DNA from: Hirudo medicinalis
Lineage: Eukaryota > Annelida > Clitellata > Hirudinida > Hirudinidae
DNA: 46,475 nt
Assembly: GCA_011800805.1 (NCBI GenBank)
Contig: MPNW01000104.1
Span: forward strand, 14,159 to 60,633
Direction of reading: 5' to 3'
Made by a program: the position numbers and the translations under genes
In this document: in pieces, positions 24,142 to 35,475 of the stretch
Position numbering within the stretch: the stretch's first letter is position 1
Layout: every line of letters starts with the position of its first letter
Notes under the pieces: generated by a model
The model's input: the letters and a program-made list of their open reading frames with translations, nothing else
What the model was told of the DNA's origin: nothing
Databases searched by the model: none

Positions 24142-24737
24142 TCACATCCATTCCTTTATTCGATTTCTTCTGGGAACTGCAGCATGAACAGCTGGTTTCG
24201 AACAGACGGCCTTGACTTTACTCGACCTACAAGATCTATTGATCCACTTTAATTGCTTATCAACCATAACGCAAGAGTCGTATGGCTGCCATCTTGAATA
24301 TCTTGGATAACCCAATCTCCAGTTGAAATAGGAGGGGCGATAACCAGACGAATAAACCCAGGTGTTGCTCAGAGATTCACCTGTGAGACCTGGGCGGAAA
24401 GGGGAGAATGAAACTGATGATATTACAATGCAACATCTTTGTTATTACATGATGATATTAACTATGATTAAATATTACTGAAACAATTTATAAATAAATT
24501 AACCTACACGATATATAATATAATATACTGCCCGTAGAATGTAATAATGGCTGAACATTTTCATACCTATCCAAAACTTCTTGTTTTTGACCAGTTCGTT
24601 CGCCAGCCAATTAAGATGCCTGAAAGAAGTCACGTGGGTAAGGTGTCCTCCCAGAGTGATGCATTCTTCCTCTGCTTCCATCCAGCTCATCTCTTCCTGT
24701 GGAGACGCGTGACAATGTTTTTCGAAGAGGCTCCAAC
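24142..24737 (-). other. C-terminal C-type lectin domain of the FREM1-like protein
   Basis: Exons 12-13 plus the end of exon 11 give HCKRGWSLFEKHCHASPQ, WMEAEEECITLGGHLTHVTS, FWIG, then NWRLGYPRYSRWQPYDSCV, KWINRSC and KAVCSKP. The four core cysteines of the fold are present. The Ca2+/sugar motifs EPN or QPD and WND are not: WIN stands in the last position. The domain is therefore more likely protein-binding than carbohydrate-binding. The stop codon follows 23 residues later. Confidence 0.88.
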
Positions 24738-24873
24738 CTGCCATGTTTGAACTTTCAACTTGTACTAGCAGTAATTTTTTGATAACAACAATTGTTAAAC
24801 ACAAAAATATTTAACATAGTTAACAAGTGATTAAGACAAATAATTATAAAACCACCAGTGATAAAATTAGCAT

Positions 24874-24904
<31 letters not shown>

Positions 24905-26458
24905 CAAGTTGTTTTTATGAAATAAATTGCCTATTTCTAAGTTTGTAAAAGAAGGATCTTAATTCATTGAAACCGAAACCTCGCTTGCAGTGGACATCAC
25001 CAAACCGACTGGGTTTCGGTTTGACTTTCTGTGGAGGTCTGTTCCTTGCTTTCGTCATCCTCTCCTGACTCGCGATTCTGGTCTTGTAATTTTTGGCACC
25101 TTTCTTTTCGCCGTCGTCATCTTTTCTGCTCTGAGGCAACTGAGAATCCCTGAGAATGTTCAGGTACTGATTGCCAGCCTCCCACCTCCACTCCAGCCAC
25201 TTACTGCCGTCACACCTGTACATCCTTGAAGATGCCAAATCCAAGTACAGCAGACCGAATGTCTCTTCGTCACAAACCTGAGGTATAGCTGCCTGGTGGA
25301 TGAAATTGGTTAATTAAATGCTATTGTTTGTTGTTTATTTATGAATCAGTATTCATCCAATCGATGAATAATAATTGTTAATATTACCTCCAATATTGCT
25401 ATTACTACTATAATTAATAATGATAATTATTATTATTATTATTTTAATAATAAGTAAACGCATGTAAATGCGATGTAAATGTACAAATTGAATGTTGTCG
25501 CTCGTAGTTTTCACAGCATTCCTGCCATTGTCATCGTCTTCCTCGTGGAAATGCTTCTTTTCCTGTGCCACGTTATTTCCCCTCACCGATGGAATGTTGA
25601 ACTGGTTTAAAAATAAAATGTAATCATGGCAAATATTATGAATTATTAAAAATAAAATATAATCATGGTAAATATTATAAATTATTAAAAATAAATGTAA
25701 TCATGGTAAATATTATAAATTATTAAAAATAAAATATAATCATGGTAAATATTATAAATTATTAAAAATAAATGTAATCATGGTAAATATTATGGATTAT
25801 TAAAAATAAAATGCAATCATGGTAAATATTATAAGTTATTTTATTATATTACTGTTTAAACAGTATCGACAAGGCCATTCAAAACGCTGGCGTGTTCGTA
25901 ACCTAACTTGCATCGTCACCAGCTCTTGGGAATGAACGCTTTCCACATAGTTAAGAGCCTCTGACGCTAAAGACATTAGTAAAAAAATGTTTTTTTCTGT
26001 GACTAAAACAATCTTTTCTTATTGATTGTTTAATTTCAATAATTTTTACTACTTTCAATCATTCAAGTCGGTTTGGTTTCAACCAACCAAAGTTTTGTAG
26101 TCTTCAGTCTCGTAGTTGTCGAACGTTGGCTGTTCAAACTCGCACAGACCTCGAAAGATTTACGAAGAATTTGTAAATGATTTTCAGCACATTATTGAGT
26201 GATCACATCACATCACAATTGGTTCATCATTTTTATCCTCATAACCGCCCCACATCTCTTCATCATCGAATCATCATTGTCATTAACATCACATTCTCTT
26301 GTTTCATCATCATCATCATCATCATCGTCATCGTCATCGTCGTCGTCATCATCATCACCATCAATCACCATCATCATCATCATCAACATCATCAACATCA
26401 ACATCATCGTCGTCGTCATCATCGCCATCATCGTCATCGTCATCATCACCAGCACCAT

Positions 26459-26490
<32 letters not shown>

Positions 26491-29400
26491 TCAACAACAA
26501 CTCACCATCTCGAACATTGATAATTTCGACGGTGGACTCAGTGACGCCACCGAGGAGAGCATTGGTTGGATCGCTTAAGACGACCTTGAACTTTTCTCTG
26601 GCCTCATCTTCAAGGTCATCTCGGACAAGTTCAACTGTCCACGATTCGTCTGCTTGTCCTGAAAATGTTGAGGTGGAAGCATAAACCCAGATGGAATGAT
26701 GGACAGAATAATGAGAAATAATGTGATTTTAATAAAAATAAAAATAATAATAACGATATTAATATTTAATATTAATAAATTTTAAATATATTTAGTAGTT
26801 GATAATCAACTTAAATTTTTTAAATCAAGATTACAACTTTAACAAATAATACGAGACTTTCGTTATTGTTAACTTGACGTTCTTCTTATTGTCTAATTGT
26901 AATTATTCTATTAAAAATTATATTTCTTTTTTTTTATTTTTTTTAATAATAACTAGTCAAAAGTAACAGTGTTAAGCTCAAGTTCCGCTGATTAATTCGG
27001 AAATCTTCGCGTCGGAACGTAGGAAATGTAGCAATACGTTGATAATTAATAATATATTAACACAACCGGGTTCAAAGGTGACAGTAGATCTGGATTTGAT
27101 GACGTAATCAAACCCTTCCAGGGCTGACATCTGCTCCGCTTCCACTCTCACGGACGACCTGCTCGTTTGACTGCCTCCACGGACGACTTTGATTGAAACT
27201 ATCCCGGTATCTTCGCAGACGCTGTATTGGGTGTGGGCTATTTCTACGATCGACCAATCAAAGAGCAGTCTGAAAATAATTGTATAATAATGAATAATCA
27301 TTGGTTAATTATTTCACTCAATCAATCATTCAGTTCAATCACTCAGTTCAATCAACCAGTTCAATCACCCAGTTCAATCACTCAGTTCAATCACCCAGTT
27401 CAATCACCCAGTTCAATCATCCAGTTCAATCACTCAGTTCAATCACCCAGCTCAATCAATCACACTGCAACCTGATCCCTTTGAGTTTGTTGCCAAAGAC
27501 GTCGTGTGCATCGATCACGAGCAGCTCTCTCGTGTTGGTCGGATGGAAGGGTGGATCTATGACGTAAACTAGGCGACCGGTATTGACGTCATGCTGTTTA
27601 AAAGTGACGAGGCTGTCAGTCGAGCTGAAGTTTTTGGCTTCATCCGTGACCTGGAAGACGATGTTGTTTCCTCTCCGGTTGACTGCTTTTGTTCTCGGTA
27701 CTTTTTGGCGGTAGTGTCGTTTCGAACGTACGGTTCTGTTTCCTCCATGATCAACATCATCATCATCGTCGTCGTCGTCGTCGTCGTCGTAGTCGTCCTC
27801 GTCATCGCCGCCATCATCAGCATTATCACGCATCTCATTAGGACTCTTATTGTCATCATCATCATCGTCATCACCATCATCGTCACCATCATCATCATCA
27901 TGCATTTGATTAGAATTGTTATCATCATCGGGAGGAATGTTGTAGTCATTGTAATCTCCTTTGAGTCTAATCTCTTTGTTGGCGCTGTCTTCATCCAACT
28001 CAGAACTAGGAGCAGCACTCTTCGTCCATTTCTGATCATTAATCATCAAGTCTCCCTCGTCATCCTCCTCCTCCTCATCATCATCATCATCATCATCATC
28101 ATTATCATTATCATTTTCATCATCATCGTAGTCGTCGTCATCATTATCGTCGTACTTTCCCATGTCGTCATCATTATCACCACTGCTTTCGTTGTTTATG
28201 CTATTATCCAATTGGCCCTCTTCTAGACCAATAGGATTCAAGAAAACCAGGCTCCGAAGCGAGGCGCCTTAGTGACTGTGAAGATGATCTCGTCTGCCTT
28301 AGCAACCGGATGAATGACCTTGAGGACATCTCCTCCGACCTTGAATCCAGGTTTTCCACCTGCCAAGTTTCTTTCCAGCGTCAGAGGAGTCCTGTTTACT
28401 TCAAGTTTCAATCTCCTCAGATTTGGAGGTCTGCTGGATTTCAAAGAAGATGGAGACTGCTCAAGATGGCGGATGAAGATGTTGAAGAAGTGAGCGGATG
28501 GGGAGTCGTTGTTGTTGTTGCTGCCGCCGCCGATGCTGCTGCTGTTAGGCTGAGTGCAATTAAATACAAAATAATCGGAAGCTGATTGGTCGTCGGGGAA
28601 ATTCAAATATTTCAGAACGTTTGCCGAAACATCTGAATGGCCGAACGTTGTGGTTTCTTTCCCGGCCAATAGGAGCCTACCGTGTTTGGGGTTTTCCAAA
28701 ACTCTGCAAAGCACCTGGTCGGAAAGGGAAATGTGATTCGTTGTTATTGTAGTCACGTTGCCTTTAAGCGCGTTCAGAGGTCTGATGAAGGCCTGGCTGA
28801 GACTGGACGAGCGATTTGCAGGAGGCGGCGACAGATTGGCAGCTCTGTAAATAGTGATTGGAAATTTCACGACAGAACTCTGAAAGTTCTTTGTTTCAAC
28901 GGAGAACGAAAAATGATCGGACAACGTTTCTGCCGAAGCATTTAGCGAGGAGTTTGACAGGTGCCTGTAAACAAGACTGGATTGGAGTAAATCCTTGCGA
29001 GAGAATCTGCTGATGGAATTAGTCGTGTTATCATCATTATCATCATCATCATCATTGACGTCGTCGTCATCACCATCATGTGGTACCAAATTATTATCAG
29101 TTGATCTGGACAAAAATAGAATTCCCAGTGTGGGCGGTTCCACGATGGTAAAAATCGGGTCATCGTCCTTATTACTGTCCTTGTCGTATGCATCTAGGAC
29201 ATGGTGGTCTATTTTTACATCAATTCGGGACGACCCAGGACGGTAGGAAGTTATGTTTAGAATTGCGCCCTTCGTTGTTATTAGCAACCTGGCAGCTGGC
29301 TGAGATAGGTCCACCTTAACTGAGAACGAGCACTCCGGGAACCATGGCAACGGGCTGGAGGGAGGAGTCGAAACCACTGGAAATGGTACTGGAGTTGATC

Positions 29401-32400
29401 CTAGGATGCGGTAAGTGAAAGTGAAACCGTCCAACACTACCGAGGAGGTGGGAGGGGCCAGCGGCTTGTGGAAATACCTCAGCGATTGGCTGTTGACATC
29501 TCCCTGGCGAAACTCGTCTCCACTTCGGAGCGCTTTCCACTTAGAACCACCACCATCATCATCATCATCATCGTCATCATCGGCGTCGTCGTCCTCGTTT
29601 TTGAAATTTGTTAGAGGCGATCGTTTAAGTTGTAGTTCACCGCTAGATGGCTCTTTGCGGAGCACGTAGATGACGTCACCATCGACCTCTCGACCTCTGA
29701 CCCGGAGGTGAAACCTTGTTATCAGTTTTCTCCCGCCGAAGTTCACTTTTAACTGTCGGTTTCTTTCCATTTCAGCTGGTTCCAAGGAACGAACGCTTCC
29801 TGGAACTTGACAGGTTCGTTGGACCACATGACTTCCGTCTGTGAGACTCAGCGAGAATTTGTCATGTTCTCCCGAACGAAAGCTTTTCTCGCTTGAGTAC
29901 AGAAACTCGACGCTTGTCCAGTTTTTCTTGACCTCAGTTTCAGAGAAGATGGTCAAAGAAGCTTGCTGTGATGGACTTAAAAGAAAGAGCGATCCAAACT
30001 TTGGCAACCTCGACACGTACAGGGTCAGTCTGTCGTAATGCTGGAGAGATGACGATGAGGGTGATGACCTTGCTGATTTGCTTGACCCTTGCACTGCAAC
30101 CTGATGTAATATTATGACTCGTTAATTATTATTTTTTAGTACATAACAAGAAAAGTTATTATTAACTAAGCATGTCACCAGTATTCCTGACATTCAGTAT
30201 ATTTAAAAAAAAATAAAAGTCAAATAATTCACTGCCTTAAAAGCAAAGGATGTCTTTGGGTGGTCGTATTGGCGATGTTTTGCCTCTTTGAGTTCAAGGT
30301 CACACTGAACCTCAAAGTGACGAAGTCGGTCGTCCAAGGATATCTCCGTCGTTACTTTAACCTGGGCGAGAGGTGATTGGTTAACCCCGTCAGTGACGTA
30401 CAAGAAGAACTGATCGGCCATTGGTCTATGTCTTTTAGACAGCGCCGATGGTGCATAGGATATCAGTTTGTCCTTGACATCGTTCAGGGTGAAGGTCGTG
30501 ACCCTGCGACTCGACTGACTTCGTCCACTCCTCGAGCCTAACTTTGTCCTTTCGAGGTAACCCCAAGCAGGAGTTTGGGTGAGTTCAAAAGTCAGGATGT
30601 CAGAATAGGTGTCAGGGTCACTCGCCCAGAGTACCGAGCTGGTTATGGGGACAGCACCCCCCATGATGTCAACTACGAGTGGGGCATTCACCTCTAACTC
30701 AGGTGATCTGTTATCAACAGGTGCGATGATGATTTCCATTTCTAAAAATAGCCTACCGCCATCATCATAATCATCATTGTCATCAGAGTCATCCAGATTG
30801 GGGTTGGTGCAGGCATCTTTTGAAAGACCGCGAAAAGTTGGATGAGGTTTTGATGATGCATTTGAACAGGTGTCGTTGGAGGTCGTGTAAATCTCAAGGT
30901 CATCTTCCTGGACGACGAATGAGAGAACCTCTCGGACAGGATGGAGGCCAATTTCATCCTCTGAAAATCGAATCAATGAATGCTGCGATTATTATTTAGC
31001 AACTTAATTAATTCAACTTAATGAATTAAAAATAAGTCTAACTAATTACAAATAATACGTCAATGGTTTAAAGATAGTAACATCTTAATAACATAATAAT
31101 ACCAACCAAGTCCCATGTGATAGGTTACTCTTCCACCAACCACGTCGTTCCATTTAAAAGCTACTGAAGCGCATCCATCCAATAGAATCCTCCCAAACTT
31201 CGGCTCAGTCTCCAAGGTCAACCTGGACCAAGGTTTGACGACTGCATCCTCCCTGGTGGCTTTGAAATGTCCAGGTATCACTTTCAATTCCTCTCCTTCG
31301 ATCAGTTTGATTTCAGAATGGTTTGAAGGATCGAGGAGTGGGATGCCGAAGTCGTCGTTCGAGGAAAGTCTATCGTCGGTGGTCTGCTGATGAGATTTGT
31401 TTTCCCCAGCAGAGGTCAAGGACGACTTGAAGGTAATTTGGAGTTTGATTACTTCAGGGAATACGAATCCGTGATTTCCCGAAGATCTGTTGGCTTCAAT
31501 CCACATCAGGATTGTCCGATCACCTGATGATTGATTTGTGCATAGGTGGCTAACCTCGGCACAACTGACATTACTCCTGCTATTATTATTTTTAATGGCA
31601 TCGTTATCGTAATCGTCGCCGTAACCAGGGTACCTGGTAAACACCACTCTTCCGTCGTCGACGTCCAGCTGAGAAAATTTCATGGTTTTGTTTTGCAAAA
31701 GCGACAGATGTCCTCCTCTTCTCAACCACTTCGTGGAATCCACGTATAGCGGTGGCGCCATCAGGTGATAGGTCACGTGTTCTCCAGGTAGGAGCTGTTT
31801 CCTCGTTAAAGTGAAATTGTTCTGATTGCCGAGTTCCACGCGGACGGTTTTTGTCATTTCAAGCGGAACGACAGAAGAATCGTTTCCATTCTCCACGGTG
31901 AAAGTGAAGACGCGCGACAAGTTGGGCAGGTTGTTTTTGTCTTTCAACAAGAACTTCATCTCGTCAGTCCTTCCGTCGGGCACCGTTCCCTCATAGCGGA
32001 TGAAGCCAGAAGAAACTTCCAATTGGCTGAAAGAGATCACGTGGCTCGAGTCCTCGTCAAATCGGAACGGAGAAAAACGGATAAGCTTCCCATATTTAAA
32101 CGGCTCAACCACTTCGTAAATGACTTCTTCGCTAAAAGACAGAAAGCGCATACAGTTCCTGGGTCTCTCAAACACACCTGACAATGATTTCGAGAGCACA
32201 CCTTCGTGTTTCGACGTGGTCGAAGTTTGATTGTTCGTGCGGTTGATAACGACGCTGTCAGGATCCATGGCCAGCAAGTGTTGGCAAGTTAGAGTTGCCG
32301 TGTTGACTCCGTTAAGGTTGTTGTTGTTGTTGTTGTTGTAAGGGATGACGAGTTGTTTGTTCAGAAGCAGTTGTGGTGCTTGGTCGTCCAGTCGTATGAT

Positions 32401-34616
32401 TCCAAACTGATTAAAATGATTAAAACATCCCAATGTTGGAAATTAAAATCATGACAAACATTAATGAGAATAATTCTAATCGATGAAAAATCAATGACAA
32501 TGACATTAAATTTAGAAAATCTTTCACCTGGAGTTTGACCTTCACCTTTTGTTTCTCAGCTGCCACCTTCAAATACGCTCTATCTTCGCCTCTTTCTGAG
32601 CCGCTGTGGACGTATGACATCCTGTTGTCAAACAAATCGGAGGCTGTAAACCTCTCGTTGAAGGCGACCTTCGTTCCGTTCCTTTCCATCCATCCGTGTT
32701 TCAGTTTCGTCTTCAACTGGATTTCCCAGTTACACGGAGTGAAACTGCCACCTAAATGCAGATCGACCTGACTAGAAGACTTTCCATTTCCTCCTGAGCC
32801 GAAGCACAGATCTTTGAAGTCATTTTCTGGAAACAAAGAATCGAAAGTGACGATTCGCCGTCCATTTTCAGGCACGACTAACAGCCTGTTGAGTTCATTG
32901 GAGATGATAATTGATTGTCGTTTCCGTGGTTTGTCGTTGCTGCTGCTGATATTGTTTGTCCCGTTGTTGTTGATGATGATGTTCTGAGCACACAAGTTTT
33001 GAGCAACAATCTGGACGCGAAGGGGTTCGACGCTTCTCTCGTATCGGGAATCGAAAACATAGAACTTTAATTCCATCCTTATAATGGCCTTGGACTTATC
33101 CGCCACAGTTGCCATGGTTACAGACTCTGTTGGCATCGGAGGTTTGTAGGGGTTCGGACAAACCGAGGGTTGAAGAGAAAAACCGATCCTCTTCTCTTCT
33201 ACGTCTGCCATCGTGAAAGTGTCAAGGGGTCGACCCGACTTGACGTTGATTATGTCCAAATTGGATGGCTGGTCGTTATGGCGAGCAAGGATCAATTTCC
33301 TCTGGACCGTTTCCACATCTTGAACTTCAAAAGCATCCCACGAGAGAAGGACGGGCGTGCCCTGATTCTGCTTCATTCTGAGGATTACCACAGGGTTTGG
33401 TGGTGACGACGACGACGACGACGACATCACCGACCAATCTTGAGTCGGCCTCGGCGACCTTTGAACTAGTTTTCTCTTATTACGAGCTTTAAACTTTTTA
33501 CCCGAGCGCTGCTCTACTTCTTTGCTTATTTCGTCATCGCTATCGTTATCGTCATCCCTGTTGCTAATTTTAATTTTATAATCCACTTTAGGGGGCCTAT
33601 TGGGCAGACCGCCGACGATTTGAACCTGCAACCAAACGTTCTGCTGAACTTCCCGTCCCTCATCTCTCGTTGAACTAAACGTTATAGTCAAAGGAATGAA
33701 GTCAACATCCGGTGACTCAGATCCAAGATGGCGGTACCTCAGGCCGGAAGTAACGAACTCCAGGCAGTCCACGTTGGCTTGGGTTATTCTTGATTCGTCA
33801 GGCCTCAGTAGACGACCAACCTCTGGAAAACCAAACCTTCCGTGAACATAGCGAACCGTACAGTATTCCCGACTTCGGTTTTTTCCCCAGAGAGCGTAGC
33901 GAAAGTTCAAGACGTCGGTATTAATCTCCGAACTGGTTTCATTTACAGGCACCTGCAGTCGTCCAACTCGAATTCTTTCGTCGTCTCCATTCCACGGTTC
34001 AGTGACTTCTACCTCGACCAATCCCCTTATTTCCAGCCCCGGCTGTAGTCGACCGTCAGAATCCAGCGGTTTGAGTAGGATTAACAAGGATACGATGTCA
34101 GCGACGCCGTCAGGGTTGCCATGGTGATGGTAAAAAGCCAGTATTTCCTCAACGGAAGAGGAGGAGGAATTGAGATTGCACCGGAAAGCCTGCCGACGTA
34201 CGGAGAAATGCAGTGAATTAAAAACTTGAATAAATGAAAAATTAAAAACATCGAACAGGAAACAAATAAAGCGGAAAAACAAAACACACAAATGCCAACG
34301 ATACCTTCGGCGATATCCTCCCGAATCGACCAGAGTGCACTGGCTGTCCGCTGACCTGCACGAAACAATCCGACCCGGAAACGTTGCCATGGGAACTGTT
34401 GCCTGATAGGTGGTCTCCAATCAGAAAGGAGACATGTTTTCCTTGTATTCCAACCGCCGATCCTCTGCTCGTCTTTAAGCGAACAACCGGAAGTCCATCG
34501 AAAAGATGCCCAAAGTGGCCAGAGTGGCTTCCCCCGCCATAACGGTCTCCTGACGATGACGTCAGTAGCGCAAGGAACAGGTGCACGATGGCTTGTTGGT
34601 TAAAAAACCATATCAT
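24142..34616 (-). CDS. FREM1-like extracellular matrix protein
   Basis: Secreted basement-membrane protein of the FRAS1/FREM family. Thirteen minus-strand exons: 34616-34305, 34189-32528, 32406-31107, 30960-30233, 30100-27466, 27269-27067, 26658-26506, 26149-26084, 25966-25908, 25601-25485, 25292-24980, 24737-24567, 24389-24142. About 2655 residues: signal peptide, FREM N-terminal domain, twelve CSPG repeats, one Calx-beta domain, a linker and a C-terminal C-type lectin domain, with no membrane helix. The single Calx-beta plus lectin end matches FREM1, not FREM2 or FRAS1. Exon 5 is one base short: APRFGAWF is followed by a stop at about 28240, while FLNPIGLEEGQ continues in another frame; total CDS length is divisible by three only with one added base. 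Asp-rich inserts interrupt several CSPG repeats. Exons 8-10 and the linker join by phase but have weaker similarity. Confidence 0.9.
25608..25845. repeat. 38-39 bp minisatellite, six copies
   Basis: AATCATGGTAAATATTATAA-type units recur every 38 or 39 bases, six times, in the FREM1-like intron 25602-25907. Copies alternate between AAAATATAATCATGG and AAATGTAATCATGG starts, so the evolutionary unit may be a 77-base dimer. Confidence 0.93.
26285..26500. repeat. Degenerate (ATC)n array adjoining a FREM1-like donor site
   Basis: About seventy ATC/GTC/ACC triplets fill the intron just downstream (minus strand) of the Calx-beta exon donor at 26505. On the minus strand this is GAT/GAC, the same triplet that encodes Asp tracts in exon 5. 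Predicted His/Ser/Ile-rich frames here are artefacts. Confidence 0.95.
26506..27269 (-). other. Calx-beta domain of the FREM1-like protein
   Basis: Two exons (27269-27067 and 26658-26506) encode one Calx-beta domain: VEIAHTQYSVCEDTGIVSI, VTFEPGQADESWTVELV, DLEDEAREKFKVVLSDPTNA and STVEIINVRD. Acidic residues of the usual Ca2+ sites (CEDTG, DDLEDE) are present. The intron between them is a plain AT-rich stretch. Confidence 0.88.
27331..27460. repeat. 13-bp minisatellite, ten copies
   Basis: CAGTTCAATCACC-type units repeat exactly ten times in 130 bases. They fill two thirds of the 196-base intron 27270-27465 of the FREM1-like gene, starting five bases inside the exon 5 donor. The copies differ mostly at the last two positions. 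Confidence 0.96.
27466..34189 (-). other. Array of twelve CSPG repeats (FREM1-like exons 2-5)
   Basis: Each unit has a P-x-x-G-x-L-like turn, an F-x-x-x-D motif and a tyrosine-containing strand. I count twelve, from VGRLLRPDESRITQANVDC through FGRILLDG...VTYHMG, WGYLERT, FGSLFLL, HGRLLLAG and the last FGAWF...FKQHDVNTGRLVYV. Twelve is the number known for FRAS1/FREM proteins. They lie in four unusually large exons (1662, 1300, 728 and 2635 bases), unlike the short exons elsewhere in the gene. Confidence 0.85.
27746..28160 (-). repeat. Coding GAT/GAC triplet tracts encoding poly-Asp
   Basis: Within FREM1-like exon 5 the last CSPG repeat is split by acidic tracts at about 28055-28160, 27855-27905 and 27746-27815. 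They are read on the minus strand as runs of Asp with Glu, Asn and Gly. Smaller tracts lie in other CSPG repeats at about 29033-29080, 29550-29595 and 30762-30800. At 33403-33428 the same triplet is read as Ser. Confidence 0.9.
34305..34616 (-). other. FREM1-like exon 1: signal peptide and start of N-terminal domain
   Basis: The first 104 residues open with MIWFFNQQ and the hydrophobic stretch AIVHLFLALLTSSSG, a signal peptide. The first residues of the FREM N-terminal domain (VVRLKTSRGSAVGIQGKHVS, GRFGRISPK) follow. The donor is at 34304 and the reading continues in phase 0 into the 1662-base exon 2. Confidence 0.8.
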
Positions 34617-35339
34617 AATTACTGATCAGCACGAGGAGTGAGGTTAATTAACGACGATTGGTTTGAAAGATCAAAAAGTGGTCAGCCGATCGTATTTCAA
34701 TCAAGCAGGGTGGATAACATTTCAGACAAGAAACAAGTTTGCGAATGGAGCGAGCATGCCTTAAATAGGCTGCAGAACGGAAGTCCAAAAAGAACCGAGA
34801 AGGACGGATGGATGGATGGAAGAGTAAAGAATCTATCCAGCGGATGAGACTCAATTCCAACTAGGAATTCCGAATAAAAGGAGGAGTTTTGCAAGTGGGA
34901 TTATTATTGGGATCGATACCAAATCCTTAGATTCAAATACCTTGATAAAAACTCATAATTATAATTACTGTCCAAACAGGAAAGGTGTGATTATTTGGTC
35001 AATGGGAATCAATAAGATTAACAAGATACTTTTTCAAATGATGTCAAACCATTTCCACTCAAAAAACATCGATTGTTTGTCGATTCAAGACTCTAACTTG
35101 CAGTCGCCATCCTAATGTCATGGAATGAATCACGGTTTATGCACAACAGCACTATCAGAATATTTCGATCTTTGAGGCATTCAGTCATCCGCCAGAAATT
35201 CGAACAAATCCATTTCTTTCCGCCTCACAAATCTCAACGGAATCGCTCCTCTACCACCCTTGCAACACAACCAAACCAACAAAATCTGTCCAACAAAATA
35301 ATCATAATCATTATCACAATCATTTCTACCAATCCCATC

Positions 35340-35475
35340 GCCGGATTTAACCAGGTGGAGGCCTCGGTGCGGTGGTGGAGGCCCCCTTCCCCGACAAGCA
35401 AAAAAAGATAGGTGTCTTTGGTCGATGGAGGCCCCTGTCCAGTGGCACATCCCGACCATGCCTAAATCCGACGCT
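35340..35475. mobile_element. Possible MITE-like element, uncertain
   Basis: A GC-rich block starts GCCGGATTTAACC and ends CTAAATCCGAC, giving an inverted pair built on CGGATTTA/TAAATCCG. Inside, GGTGGAGGCC and GATGGAGGCC recur as near-direct repeats around a C-rich core. No clear target duplication flanks it, so the call is tentative. Confidence 0.4.

Noticed and set aside
24915..24979. Extension GFGFNELRSFFYKLRNRQ after the pre-lectin exon
   Set aside because: It reads through a GT donor at 24979. Splicing at 24980 to 24737 restores the lectin-fold start CKRGWSLFEKHC, so this piece is intronic.
26177..26684. Ser/His/Ile-rich plus-strand frames over the ATC array
   Set aside because: They are translations of a degenerate triplet repeat and overlap, on the opposite strand, a Calx-beta exon with clear similarity.
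27331..27460. Regular direct repeats that could suggest a CRISPR array
   Set aside because: Units are contiguous 13-mers without spacers, in an animal intron. This is a minisatellite.
28239..28247. Programmed frameshifting in the FREM1-like gene
   Set aside because: There is no good slippery heptamer with a downstream structure, and two other genes in the window show the same kind of single-base loss. A consensus error is simpler.
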